A DNA stretch of 64,000 bases from Sphingomonas crusticola (lineage in GTDB: Bacteria > Pseudomonadota > Alphaproteobacteria > Sphingomonadales > Sphingomonadaceae). Positions 1 through 8,456 of this stretch are shown piece by piece. Positions within the stretch are counted from its first letter, which is position 1. The number at the start of each line of letters is the position of its first letter. Position numbers and translations under genes: made by a program. The notes below the pieces were generated by a model. That model saw nothing but the letters and a program-made list of their open reading frames with translations, had not been told where the DNA came from and made no database searches. Where the stretch lies: contig NZ_QTJP01000001.1 in the NCBI RefSeq assembly GCF_003391115.1, forward strand, positions 744,001 to 808,000. Direction: 5' to 3'.

Positions 1-294
1 AGACGGATCGTCCGCGCGCAGACCTTCCTCGGCGAGGAACGCGAAGAATCGCCGTAGCGCAGACGCCTTGCGCGCAACGCTACTGCGCGCGAGCGGCAGC
101 CACTGCTCGCCCAGCTGCGCCAGTGCGGGACCCTGCGCGCACCCTAGCTTCCCGCTCAGCGAGCAGGAGGCGCCCGCGAGATCGCGCCGGTAAGCGACAA
201 GCGTATTCCTGGCGGCGCCCGCCTCGGCCGCCATCATCTCCAGGAAACGCTCGATCAGCGCAGCATCGTCTCCGCTCGCAGCGACCGCGGTCAC
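1..294 (-). CDS. xerD: Tyrosine recombinase XerD, N-terminal part (runs off the window)
   Basis: Only about 98 N-terminal residues are present. They read as the SAM-like core-binding domain of Xer recombinases: an early LIERFLEMMAAE helix, the typical NTLVAYRRDL segment and the helix VARKASALRRFFAFLAEEG. The catalytic R-H-R-Y residues would lie beyond the edge. The start is a GTG sharing bases with the TGA of the upstream gene (GTGA), so the two are probably translationally coupled. XerD works with XerC at dif to resolve chromosome dimers. Calling it XerD rather than XerC rests on its place beside aroK-aroB, the usual alphaproteobacterial xerD locus. Confidence 0.78.
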   Translation of the reverse strand, partial: MTAVAASGDDAALIERFLEMMAAEAGAARNTLVAYRRDLAGASCSLSGKLGCAQGPALAQLGEQWLPLARSSVARKASALRRFFAFLAEEGLRADDPS

Positions 295-2108
295 AGCCGC
301 GTCATTGCCTCGGCTGAGATCATGCGCGCTTCGTTTTCCAGGCCGACGGCACGCAAGGCGCTAACCATCTGATAGAAATCTGCGGCCGGCACGCCCTTCC
401 AACTGGAGGATTGCATGCCCGCCGCGACGAGCAAGGCGACCGTACCGCGCTCGCCGCCGGAAACGGCGCGGCGCAGCGCATTGCCATAGGGGGTTGGCTG
501 GCCGAGCGTGACACCCAGCCGCGCCGCAAGCCGCACGGCGTCGGCATCGCTCAGTCGTCCAAGTCCGGCGAGAGCCGAAACCAGCAAGGCGCTACGCTGC
601 ACCCCCGCGGCACCGGCCCCGTCCGCGAATTTGCGCACGCGGGCTGCGGTGACTTCCATCACCGGCCGGCTCGCCCCGACCGCAAGGATCGACCAGGCCC
701 GGTCGCCATCGGCACCGCCGGTTGCCGCCGCCACATTGGCCCAGCGCTCCGCCTGCACGTCGAAACCGGCAGCGAACATCGACGCGAGCAACGGTGCCAC
801 ATCATCCTTCTGCTCCGCCGACGGGGCGATGGCCGCTGCGGCGCGTGCGGTCAGGATGGAGGCAGCATAGCGGTCCCGCTCGCCGCCATTGCCGTTGGTA
901 GCCGCGTCCCAAAGCGCATGCATCGCCGAAAGGCGGGCATCGTCATCGTCCCCGCGATAGGCGGCCCGTAGCCGGCCCGACGGGCTGTCGGTGTCGGCGT
1001 CGCCTGATTCGTCCATCACCCGGCCGTAAAGGTCGACCAGATCCGCGTTCGACAGAACCCCTAGCGCCGCCGCGACGCGTGCCGGGCCCACCCGATCCGC
1101 GGCCGAAAGCGAAGGCGCGCGTGCAAGCCAGGCGGTGAACCAGACCGGCGCGGCATCGAGCAAGCTCTGGGGGATCACGGCGCCGAGCGCGCTCGCCAGA
1201 CCGAAGCGCCAGTCGGTCAATGCGTCGACGGCGGCCCATTCCAGCTGAACCTGGCGTCGACCGCCGCCACCCGCTGCGACCAGTTTCTCGGCCAGCGCAT
1301 GATCGATCGGGTCGCCAGGCGGCGCCCGGCCGATCGTGGCGTTGGCGGTGGCATTATCGCCCGAAAGCGTGGCGCACATGGCGCGGATCATGGGCCAGGC
1401 GGGTTGTCCGCCGACCTGTTCATTACCGTCGGACAAGGGGCAAAGACCTTGCGGATCGGAGGTAGCGAGCGCCGTTCCGATCGCGACGCGGCGCAGGCGC
1501 GGGCTGAACCGATCGACATCGACACCCTGCACCAGCATCCGTGCCGCATCAGCTTCGCCCATGCGCAGCAGCAAGGCGGCGCGATCGGCCACCCAATCGG
1601 CCTGCCCTTCCCCCCGCGGCGCGGGCGTCACGCCCTGCAAGACCCGCCGCAGCATGATCTCGGCCCAGCGTGATGCGATCGGCGTTTGCAACCGGCGCAT
1701 CAGCGTTACGAGATAGCGCCCGTCTGCGTCGCCAAAGGCGTCCTCGCCGTAAATCGGCTCCGTGCCGACGCGATCCAACGCGCGTCTTGCACCGTCAGGA
1801 ATCTCCTCCGGGGGTATCACCTCCGCGGCTGCCAAGTCGGAGATGTCGGCGGGCAGCAACGAAGGCGTCGACACGGCGATCGGTTCGTCGGCCGTGGGCG
1901 ATACCGGCGGCGTCGGCGTGTCCGCAGCCACCGGCGCGTCCGAATTGCGGTTGGGGGTATTGGCGCCGGCCGGGCGAGCAGGCGCGCTGCCGAACCCCGG
2001 CGGAAGAATCGACTGTGGGGTGTCCTGCCCCAGCGCCGGCAACGCGACGGCGAGCCCGGTGGCGATCGCCGCCACCGTCCCAAGCAGGACCTTAGTGCGT
2101 CGCCGCAT
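291..2108 (-). CDS. Exported protein of unknown function (605 aa)
   Basis: I do not recognise a characterised family. The first ~27 residues (RRR, then a hydrophobic run ending LPALG, then Q) form a Sec-type signal peptide, so the protein is probably periplasmic. Residues ~28-95 are a Pro/Thr/Ala-rich linker. The rest is Ala/Leu/Arg-rich and predicted helical, with repeated short Ala-rich helices reminiscent of TPR-like solenoids, but no clear motif. It lies between xerD (4-nt GTGA overlap downstream) and a small membrane-protein gene upstream (17-nt overlap), divergent from aroK. GC and codon use match the neighbours. A helical scaffold role is only a guess. Confidence 0.8.
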   Translation of the reverse strand: MRRRTKVLLGTVAAIATGLAVALPALGQDTPQSILPPGFGSAPARPAGANTPNRNSDAPVAADTPTPPVSPTADEPIAVSTPSLLPADISDLAAAEVIPPEEIPDGARRALDRVGTEPIYGEDAFGDADGRYLVTLMRRLQTPIASRWAEIMLRRVLQGVTPAPRGEGQADWVADRAALLLRMGEADAARMLVQGVDVDRFSPRLRRVAIGTALATSDPQGLCPLSDGNEQVGGQPAWPMIRAMCATLSGDNATANATIGRAPPGDPIDHALAEKLVAAGGGGRRQVQLEWAAVDALTDWRFGLASALGAVIPQSLLDAAPVWFTAWLARAPSLSAADRVGPARVAAALGVLSNADLVDLYGRVMDESGDADTDSPSGRLRAAYRGDDDDARLSAMHALWDAATNGNGGERDRYAASILTARAAAAIAPSAEQKDDVAPLLASMFAAGFDVQAERWANVAAATGGADGDRAWSILAVGASRPVMEVTAARVRKFADGAGAAGVQRSALLVSALAGLGRLSDADAVRLAARLGVTLGQPTPYGNALRRAVSGGERGTVALLVAAGMQSSSWKGVPAADFYQMVSALRAVGLENEARMISAEAMTRL

Positions 2109-2241
2109 TCGTCACCGGCTGTTCGACGTGCGTGACGGGCACCGGGCGGTCGAGCGCCGACAGCGCGACCATCGCGCCAATGATGACAACCAGGAGGATG
2201 AGCAGGATCAGGATCGGGCGCGGCAAGTTGGCATCCTTCAA
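2092..2241 (-). CDS. Putative small single-pass membrane protein (49 aa)
   Basis: A short reading frame ends 17 nt inside the start of the exported 605-aa protein. From a TTG at 2241 it encodes a basic N-terminus (KDANLPRP), one strongly hydrophobic segment (ILILLILLVVIIGAMVAL) and a short polar tail. A composition like this rarely arises by chance. No ATG lies in frame near this point, so TTG is the best start I can see; a second TTG at 2226 is possible, and no strong ribosome-binding site is visible. Further upstream the frame is antisense to aroK and not coding. The tight overlap suggests one operon with the 605-aa protein and xerD. Function unknown. Confidence 0.45.
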   Translation of the reverse strand: MKDANLPRPILILLILLVVIIGAMVALSALDRPVPVTHVEQPVTNAATH

Positions 2242-2298
2242 GAAATCATTCGCGGCGCCGCTTTTGCCCGACCGGAGGCGCCTGTGTATAGCCCCGGC

Positions 2299-2841
2299 AT
2301 GCCGCCAGCCTCCAATCTGCACCAGGACGAGATCCTTCGCCCGATTGTGCTGATTGGGTTGATGGGCGTGGGCAAATCGACGGTAGGACGGCGGCTGGCG
2401 AACCGCCTGCGGCTTTCCTTCGTCGATTCCGACCACGAGATCGAGGAGGCCGCCGGCCTGACTATCGCCGAAATGTTCGAGAAATATGGTGAAGAGGAAT
2501 TTCGCGATGGCGAGAGGCGCGTGATTGCCCGGCTGATCGACGGCCGGCCCAAGGTAATCGCAACCGGAGGCGGCGCCTTCATGAACGACCAGACGCGCAG
2601 CCTCATCCTCGAGCGGGCGACCGCGATCTGGCTCGACGCCGATGTCCACGTGCTCGCCGAGCGCGTCGGTCGGCGAGCGGGCGCGCGGCCGCTGCTCAAG
2701 GGCGTGGATCCGCATGAAAAGCTCGCGGCGCTCGCTGAAGTACGCAACCCCGTCTACGCGCTCGCGCCGATCCACATTCGCAGCCGGCCTTTGCCGCACG
2801 ATGCGACCGTGGACGCCATCCTGCAGGCACTTGGCCGATGA
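2299..2841 (+). CDS. aroK: Shikimate kinase
   Basis: 180 residues, normal for the family. It phosphorylates shikimate at the 3-hydroxyl with ATP, in the cytoplasm, the fifth step of the chorismate pathway. The P-loop GLMGVGKST is at residues 20-28. DSDHEIE follows as the shikimate-binding aspartate region, then the FRDGERR segment, the GGG motif (VIATGGGAF) and the LID RPLL. The ATG at 2299 was chosen because it leaves a usual short extension before the P-loop; the longer upstream frame overlaps the divergent genes. Its TGA overlaps the ATG of aroB (ATGA), so aroK-aroB form a coupled operon. Confidence 0.95.
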   Translation: MPPASNLHQDEILRPIVLIGLMGVGKSTVGRRLANRLRLSFVDSDHEIEEAAGLTIAEMFEKYGEEEFRDGERRVIARLIDGRPKVIATGGGAFMNDQTRSLILERATAIWLDADVHVLAERVGRRAGARPLLKGVDPHEKLAALAEVRNPVYALAPIHIRSRPLPHDATVDAILQALGR

Positions 2842-3932
2842 TTCGGGTGGATGTCGGGCTGGGCGAGCGCAGCTACCCGATCCTGGTCGACGCCGCGTTG
2901 CTCGATCGCGCGGCAGAGCAACTCACTGGATATGCCCGTGGCGGCCGGCTGATTGTCGTGACCGACGAGAATGTCGCCACCACCCAACTTCCCCGGCTCA
3001 CCGCCGGGCTTGGCGAGATCGCTGTCGTGCCGATCATCCTGCCCGCGGGCGAGGCGACCAAAAGCTGGGGCATGCTTGAGCGGCTGACCGACCAATTGCT
3101 GGAGCTGGGCGTGGAGCGTAGCGACCATATCGTCGCGCTCGGTGGAGGCGTGATCGGCGATCTCGTCGGTTTCGCGGCGGCCATCCTCAAGCGGGGCTGC
3201 GGCTTTATCCAGGTACCCACCACCCTGCTCGCACAGGTCGACAGTTCGGTCGGGGGCAAGACCGCGATCAACACGCGTGCGGGCAAGAATCTGGTCGGCG
3301 CTTTCCACCAGCCCGATCTGGTGCTGATCGATCCGACCACGCTCGACACGCTGGCGCCGCGCGAAGTGCGGGCCGGCTATGCGGAGGTCGTTAAATACGG
3401 CCTGATCGACGATTTCGCCTTCTTTTCCTGGTGCGAGGCCCATTCAGCGGCCCTCCTCGCCGGGGACGCCGAGGCGCGCAGCCATGCCATTGCCCACGGC
3501 GTGGCGGCCAAGGCACGCGTCGTCGCCGCGGACGAGCGCGAGACTACCGGCACGCGCGCCTTACTCAATCTCGGCCACACTTTCGGCCATGCGCTCGAGG
3601 CCGAGACCGGCTTTTCGGAAATGCTGCTGCATGGTGAGGGCGTTGCCTGCGGTATGGCGCTGGCGTTCCGCTTTTCGGCCGCGCTTGGGCTATGTCCACG
3701 TCAGGATGCAGTCCGCGTCGGCCAGCATCTCGCCCAGGCCGGCCTGCCGACGACATTGGCGGAGGCCCATGTCACTGCCGACGGGGCGACCCTGGTAGCG
3801 CATATGGCGCATGACAAGAAGATGGCGGGCGGGCGCCTTCCCTTCCTGCTCGCACGCGGCATCGGTAAGACTTTCCTCGCCAAGGATGTCGATCTGGCGG
3901 AGGTCGCCCGCTTTCTCGATGGTGAGCGTTAA
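2838..3932 (+). CDS. aroB: 3-dehydroquinate synthase
   Basis: 364 residues, full length. It converts DAHP to 3-dehydroquinate, the second step of the shikimate pathway, using NAD+ and a divalent metal. The NAD-binding region shows DENVATTQL and the glycine stretch VALGGGVIGDLVGFAAA. PTTLLAQVDSSVGGKTAIN is the family hallmark. Metal ligands are visible in AGYAEVVKYGLI, LGHTFGHALE and LHGEGVACGM. It overlaps aroK by 4 nt at the 5' end, and its last 4 nt overlap the end of the convergent gene on the other strand. Confidence 0.96.
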   Translation: MIRVDVGLGERSYPILVDAALLDRAAEQLTGYARGGRLIVVTDENVATTQLPRLTAGLGEIAVVPIILPAGEATKSWGMLERLTDQLLELGVERSDHIVALGGGVIGDLVGFAAAILKRGCGFIQVPTTLLAQVDSSVGGKTAINTRAGKNLVGAFHQPDLVLIDPTTLDTLAPREVRAGYAEVVKYGLIDDFAFFSWCEAHSAALLAGDAEARSHAIAHGVAAKARVVAADERETTGTRALLNLGHTFGHALEAETGFSEMLLHGEGVACGMALAFRFSAALGLCPRQDAVRVGQHLAQAGLPTTLAEAHVTADGATLVAHMAHDKKMAGGRLPFLLARGIGKTFLAKDVDLAEVARFLDGER

Positions 3933-4819
3933 GCGAGTTCGGCCAGGCGCAGCCCTCCGGGACGGAAGCCGCCGCGCTTTTTCCACGTGAGCAGTCCCGC
4001 GCCGCCATGTTCGGCAGCACCATAAAGCAGAACGCGCGCTCCAGCAGCAGCAGGCTCCCGCTGCTCGATCAACCAGCGCGTAATCTCATAATGGAGGAGC
4101 AGCATCACATTATCGGCCAGTCGCGCGCGGTGGCCCATAATGTCGGTATAGTGGACGACATCGCCGATGCGCATGACCTTGACGTAGGCGACGAGGCGCT
4201 CGCCGACCTCAACACTGCCCTGAACATGTCCAGGCTCGGGTGCGAACACCCCCCACCAGATCGTCCAGTGGACCGGGCAGCAGGGTGGGATCACCGCCAG
4301 TGGCGCGGTCGCGGCGCTACCGACATGTTCCGGCCTCAAGAACCAGCGGTCGAACACCGGACCCGCAGCGCGGAACGCCATCGAGGTCTTGATCGCATGA
4401 AGGTCATCGACATGCGAGGCGAGCATGAACGGGCGCGCACCATAACCCACGCGCTTCGCCCGTCGAATCTTGGACAAGGTGCGCGCCGAGCGGGTCTTGA
4501 GAACGCGATCGAACGCCGCCAGATCCTTCGTCTCGGCAAGGTCTATCAGCATCGGCGTCAGGCGCGTCCGCTCCCCCCAAGAAGAGTTTCGCGCCTTATA
4601 ACGGGCATAGCGCCGCAACAGCTTGGGCACTTCACGCGGGTCGAGTGGGCATGGCGCGCGGCAATCGTGCTGCCGATGCCATTCGACCGTCAGCTCCGCA
4701 CGGCACTCGGCATCGGCACCGAACATACGGAGCCGCGGTCCTCGCAACGCCAGCGCGAGCACAGGCTCGACGACCGCCTGATGCACGCGGACCGCGAGCG
4801 CATTGATGAGATTGGTCAT
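3929..4819 (-). CDS. Putative acyltransferase-fold protein (296 aa)
   Basis: No certain family assignment. The C-terminal half has features of GNAT/FemAB-like N-acyltransferases: an extended strand VAYVKVMRIGDVVHYTDIMGH, a long helix (MLLLHYEITRWLIEQ), then YGAAEHGGAGLLTWKKRGGF, which resembles the region where this fold places its late cofactor-contacting loop. There is no signal peptide or membrane segment. It is the last gene of the chain running from the cvpA-like gene and sits 28 nt downstream of the cupredoxin. Its stop overlaps the aroB stop from the opposite strand. A small-molecule or peptide acylation role is inference; an unrelated fold remains possible. Confidence 0.7.
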   Translation of the reverse strand: MTNLINALAVRVHQAVVEPVLALALRGPRLRMFGADAECRAELTVEWHRQHDCRAPCPLDPREVPKLLRRYARYKARNSSWGERTRLTPMLIDLAETKDLAAFDRVLKTRSARTLSKIRRAKRVGYGARPFMLASHVDDLHAIKTSMAFRAAGPVFDRWFLRPEHVGSAATAPLAVIPPCCPVHWTIWWGVFAPEPGHVQGSVEVGERLVAYVKVMRIGDVVHYTDIMGHRARLADNVMLLLHYEITRWLIEQREPAAAGARVLLYGAAEHGGAGLLTWKKRGGFRPGGLRLAELA

Positions 4820-4847
4820 GGAGCGGCGTGCGCAGGAAGACGCGGCC

Positions 4848-5243
4848 TCACTGGACCACGATTTCGCCCTTCATACCGAAAGTCTCATGCATGAAATGCG
4901 AGCAGTGAACTTCGTAGATCGCCCCCGCCGCCGGGGCGACCACGCGCACATCGGCACTCTCGCCGCCAGCAAGCTGGACCCTGCCCGCCGCCACTTTTCG
5001 GCTGTCGGCCGGAGAAATCCGCGCGGCGGCAAAAAAGGTCTTTGCCGCGAAATCATGCCCACCGCTCGCGCGATTGACGAAGTGCAGCACATAGGGCTCG
5101 CCGTGGCGCAGCAGAATGCGATTGGGCGTGTATTTGAAGTTCGCGAGGTCGATTTCGATCCGCTTCGATCGTCCCCAATCCTGTGCCGAGGTGATGGTCG
5201 GTGTCGCCAGCGCAAGCAGCGTGAGCGGGATGAGGCACTTCAT
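4848..5243 (-). CDS. Exported cupredoxin-like copper protein
   Basis: 131 residues, with a signal peptide in the first ~20 (MKCLIPLTLLALATPTITSA). The mature part is a single cupredoxin domain: strands such as NRILLRHGEPYVLHFVN, then a likely type I copper site formed by the His in ASGGHDF and the Cys-His-Met cluster in VHCSHFMHETFGMKG. It probably acts as a periplasmic electron carrier or copper-binding protein. The start at 5243 is supported by an AGGAGA ribosome-binding site and the ATGA overlap with DUF423; a longer in-frame extension is rejected. The operon also holds an Fe-S scaffold and a cation antiporter. Confidence 0.85.
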   Translation of the reverse strand: MKCLIPLTLLALATPTITSAQDWGRSKRIEIDLANFKYTPNRILLRHGEPYVLHFVNRASGGHDFAAKTFFAAARISPADSRKVAAGRVQLAGGESADVRVVAPAAGAIYEVHCSHFMHETFGMKGEIVVQ

Positions 5244-5593
5244 GGTCGTCTCTCCTGATTGCTGGTGGTCTTCCCCGCCAGCAGCAGCCAGCCGAGGATC
5301 ATGCCTAAGCCACCCAACGGCGTAACGGCGCCCAACCACGATGGCGCCCCCAGCGCCATCGCATAGAGCGTGACGGCAAACAGCACCGATCCTCCGAGCA
5401 ACAATGCCGCCGCCCACCTTATACCAAGCTGAACCGCGACGATCGTCGCCACCGCATGAATCAGTTCATATTCGCCGCCGGTGCGCAGCCACTCAGCAGG
5501 CTTTCCCGTCACGCCATGTGCACCGAAAGCGCCGGCTATGACCGCAACCGCACCCGACAGCGCCGCCAGACGGACAAGCCATCCATTGGTCAC
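5240..5593 (-). CDS. DUF423 family membrane protein
   Basis: 117 residues with four predicted transmembrane helices, matching the YgdD/DUF423 family in length and pattern: LAALSGAVAVIAGAFGAHG at the N-terminus is the family signature, followed by YELIHAVATI and a Gly-rich last helix (GAVTPLGGLGMILGWLLLA). Molecular function is unknown. Both ends overlap neighbours by 4 nt (antiporter upstream, cupredoxin downstream), which argues for translational coupling. Confidence 0.88.
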   Translation of the reverse strand: MTNGWLVRLAALSGAVAVIAGAFGAHGVTGKPAEWLRTGGEYELIHAVATIVAVQLGIRWAAALLLGGSVLFAVTLYAMALGAPSWLGAVTPLGGLGMILGWLLLAGKTTSNQERRP

Positions 5594-7368
5594 TTCTTGT
5601 CGTCCAACAGCATTTCGTCTTCCAGCAGCAGCAGCTTGTTGGGCGTGAACAGCGAACGCGCCTCGGTCGAGAAGAGGCCTTTCTCGGCCTGGACGCGCAG
5701 CCTTTCCTTGTCCCGCGCGCGGTAAGCCTGCTCGATCTTGATGATCACGTCGTCATGGACGCCAAGCGTCTTGAGCGTTTTGCGTCCCATCAGGATCGCG
5801 CTTTCGAACACTTCGCGGATCACTGCCGCCGTATCAAGCCCGCGATAGCTGATCAGCGCGCGGCGATCGAAGGCTCTGACGAAGATGGCGGCCTGCCGAA
5901 AGGTCTTGAGCGCGGTTTCGAGTTCCTCGCGATCGAGCTGATCCTTGTCCATCGCGAACACGATCGTGCGCGCCTCGTCGGCGCCGGCCTGTTGCAACAA
6001 TTCCAGGCGGGTGCCGTCGCCGTAATAGACTTTGAGGCCGAACCTTGCCGCGATGTCGATCATCTCCGCGTCGCTGTCGATGATGGTGACGGAAATCCCC
6101 GCCCCCATCAGCATTTGCGCAACCGTTTGGCCGAACCGCCCGTAACCCACCACGATCGCCGCCGCATGCTGCGCCTGTTCCGGGCCGTCGAGATCGTCGC
6201 GCTTTACCATGCCTTTCGGCCGATTGAACCGCGTGGCGACCATCATCAGGAAGGGCGTCGTCACCATCGATAGCGTGACGATGGCGCTGAAGAGGCTTGC
6301 CGCCTGGGGCTCGATCAGCTGGCCGAGCGCCGCCTGCCCGAACAACACATAGCCGAATTCGCCGCCCTGGCTGAGCAACAGGCCGAGCGCGAACGCCGGC
6401 CGCCGCTCCAGCCCGAAGGCCAGCGCGACCAGGAAGATCAGCACCGCTTTGATCGCCACGACCGACAATGCCATTCCAACCACGAACACCGGCCGGGCGA
6501 TGATGGCATGAAGGTCGAGATTCATGCCGATCGCGAGGAAGAACAGGCCCAGCAAGACGGTGCGAAACGGCTCGATGTCAGCCTCGAGCTCGTGGCGATA
6601 GGGCGAATCCGCGAGCATCACGCCGGCGATGAAGGCACCAAGCGCGGTCGAAAGATGCAGTAACTCCATCACCGATGCCGCTGCCAGCACGGTGAATAGG
6701 CCGGCGGCCACGAACAATTCGCGCTCGCCCATGCCCCCAATCAGCCGGAATAAGGGGTTGAGCAGATAGCGTCCGGCGAGCACCAGCCCGATGATCGCAC
6801 CGACCGTATAAAGGGCGAGTAGCCAGCCGGGCGGCGCCGCGGGATCAGCGGGACCGCGCGACAGGCTGGCGATAATCGTGATCAACGGGACAATCGACAA
6901 ATCCTGGAACAGCAACACGGAAAAGGCGCGCTCGCCGAATGGCGTGTTCAGCCGCCCGGCGGACCGCAGCATCGGCAACACCTGGGCAGTCGAGGACAAA
7001 GCCAGCGGCAGACCGAGGGCCAATGCCGCCTGCCAGCTGAAACCGGTGAAATAGACGACCACGGCAAGCCCGGCGCCGCACAGCGCAACCTGTGCGAGGC
7101 CGAAACCAAAGATGTCCCGCCGCAACCGCCACAGCCGCGTCAGGTTCAGCTCCAGCCCGACTAGGAACAGTAGAAGGGTTATGCCGAGATCAGCGATGCT
7201 GAGCTTCGATTCGGCACCGTCGACCAGGCGCAACGCCTGCGGTCCGATGAGCGCACCTGCGACCAGATAGCCAAGGGTAGCGCCGAGCCCGAGCTTGCGG
7301 AACAGCAGCACGAAGGCCAGCGCCACCCCGAGCATGATGACGCCGTCGGAGACGAGCGTCTCGTTCAT
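5590..7368 (-). CDS. Monovalent cation:proton antiporter, CPA2 family (KefB/KefC-like)
   Basis: 592 residues. About 12 transmembrane helices span residues ~1-385, including LFLVGLELNLTRLWR and LSSTAQVLPML, typical of the Na+/H+ exchanger fold in CPA2 antiporters. A cytoplasmic RCK/TrkA-N domain follows, with the NAD-binding VVGYGRFGQTVAQ near residue 400 and IIDSDAE at the end of the second strand, then a short C-terminal tail. KefB/C proteins are K+/H+ antiporters gated by nucleotide and glutathione conjugates; substrate and gating here are inferred. No KefG/KefF partner lies nearby. It overlaps the IscU-like gene upstream and DUF423 downstream by 4 nt each. Confidence 0.9.
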   Translation of the reverse strand: MNETLVSDGVIMLGVALAFVLLFRKLGLGATLGYLVAGALIGPQALRLVDGAESKLSIADLGITLLLFLVGLELNLTRLWRLRRDIFGFGLAQVALCGAGLAVVVYFTGFSWQAALALGLPLALSSTAQVLPMLRSAGRLNTPFGERAFSVLLFQDLSIVPLITIIASLSRGPADPAAPPGWLLALYTVGAIIGLVLAGRYLLNPLFRLIGGMGERELFVAAGLFTVLAAASVMELLHLSTALGAFIAGVMLADSPYRHELEADIEPFRTVLLGLFFLAIGMNLDLHAIIARPVFVVGMALSVVAIKAVLIFLVALAFGLERRPAFALGLLLSQGGEFGYVLFGQAALGQLIEPQAASLFSAIVTLSMVTTPFLMMVATRFNRPKGMVKRDDLDGPEQAQHAAAIVVGYGRFGQTVAQMLMGAGISVTIIDSDAEMIDIAARFGLKVYYGDGTRLELLQQAGADEARTIVFAMDKDQLDREELETALKTFRQAAIFVRAFDRRALISYRGLDTAAVIREVFESAILMGRKTLKTLGVHDDVIIKIEQAYRARDKERLRVQAEKGLFSTEARSLFTPNKLLLLEDEMLLDDKK

Positions 7369-7799
7369 GCCGCCTCGGCCCTGGCCGCACGGGCGGCGGC
7401 CTCCGCGGCCGCCTCGAATGCCAGCCGGATCGAGGCATGGCGCGCACTGTGCGCGCGTGCCGGCGCGAAAAGTTCCAGCCCGGGCCAGCCACCCGGATCC
7501 TCGCTTGAGCCGGCCAGGAATGCCGCAAGCGCGTCGCGCGCTGCTTCGAGTTCGGGCAAGCTGCGGCCAATTGCATGCGCACCCATCAGCGAGGCCGAAG
7601 CCTGCCCGAGCGCACAGGCCCGGACCTCCTGCCCCAATTCGGCGATGCGGCCGTTATCGTCGAGCACGACATCGACCGTCACCCGGCTGCCGCAGATCGG
7701 CGAGCGGCGCTCCGACGTGCCGTGCGGATGCGCAAGGCGCGCATGGTGGGGGATGCTCGTCGCGAGCTTGAGGATCTGCGTGTTGTAGAGCGCCGTCAT
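7365..7799 (-). CDS. IscU/NifU-like iron-sulfur cluster scaffold protein
   Basis: 144 residues of the IscU-like fold. IscU builds [2Fe-2S] clusters on three cysteines. Here the first two are recognisable (SPICGSRV and RACALGQAS), but the third is absent: the equivalent helix reads SARHASIRLAFEA. From memory this variant is common in alphaproteobacterial homologues, so it may be a divergent scaffold or carrier, not a classical IscU. No isc or suf partner genes are in the window. It is coupled by 4-nt overlaps to the cvpA-like gene upstream and the antiporter downstream. Confidence 0.85.
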   Translation of the reverse strand: MTALYNTQILKLATSIPHHARLAHPHGTSERRSPICGSRVTVDVVLDDNGRIAELGQEVRACALGQASASLMGAHAIGRSLPELEAARDALAAFLAGSSEDPGGWPGLELFAPARAHSARHASIRLAFEAAAEAAARAARAEAA

Positions 7800-8356
7800 C
7801 GTGCGCTGCCATTGTTGGTCTGCACATTGTCGGCCGTGGCATTATCCGGATCGGCGGCGCGCGCGCGGCGATGCTGGACCCAATCGACGACCGCTCGCCC
7901 GCTCGCGTTCAGCAGCGGATAGGTGCGCGATGTGCGGATAAAACCCGGACGTTCGGACGTGCCACCATAGATGGTGTCATAAACCAGATTGACGCCCAGA
8001 AAGAGGACGGTGGCGATCAGCAGCCCCTTGAGTCCGCCGAAGCCGAAGCCGAGTGCGCGATCCACCGGGCCGAGCACCGAAGAGCGGGTGCGGCGCCCGA
8101 GCGAAGCCGCCACCATCTTCCCGCCGAAAAACACCACGCCGAACACCAGCACGAAAGCGAGCACCGCCGCGCCGCTTGGATTGTGCACGACATGAATCAT
8201 GAGGCCCGACACGGGACCATGAAGCAGCTTCAGCGCAAAGATAGCCGCAGCCCAGGCGAACAGCGACAGGACTTCGGTGACGAAGCCGCGGATCAAGCCC
8301 AGAATTGCCCCGCCGCCAATCAGGAGCAGGACGACGATGTCCATTGCGGTCAGCAT
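7796..8356 (-). CDS. CvpA family membrane protein
   Basis: 186 residues with about four transmembrane helices in the first ~115. The N-terminal LTAMDIVVLLLIGGGAILGL followed by RGFVTEVLSL is the usual CvpA opening, and GPVDRALGFGFGGLKG is the conserved cytoplasmic loop. A polar C-terminal tail ends at the ATGA overlap with the IscU-like gene. CvpA proteins are linked to colicin V production, envelope stress and biofilm phenotypes; the biochemical role is unknown. The ATG at 8356 was chosen; an ATG 12 nt further in (8344) is also possible. It heads the leftward chain and diverges from trpF. Confidence 0.88.
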   Translation of the reverse strand: MLTAMDIVVLLLIGGGAILGLIRGFVTEVLSLFAWAAAIFALKLLHGPVSGLMIHVVHNPSGAAVLAFVLVFGVVFFGGKMVAASLGRRTRSSVLGPVDRALGFGFGGLKGLLIATVLFLGVNLVYDTIYGGTSERPGFIRTSRTYPLLNASGRAVVDWVQHRRARAADPDNATADNVQTNNGSAR

Positions 8357-8456
8357 GGTTCCGCTATGGCAATCGCCCTGTGCAATCACAAGGCCTGTGG
8401 GGCCAAGTCATTCTTGCTTGCGCTGGCCCGCTGCTTTCCCCACGTCGCCGCACATC

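Noticed and set aside
1762-2298. N-terminal extension of AroK
   Set aside because: The in-frame sequence is opposite the exported 605-aa gene and small membrane ORF; the P-loop is properly placed from ATG 2299.
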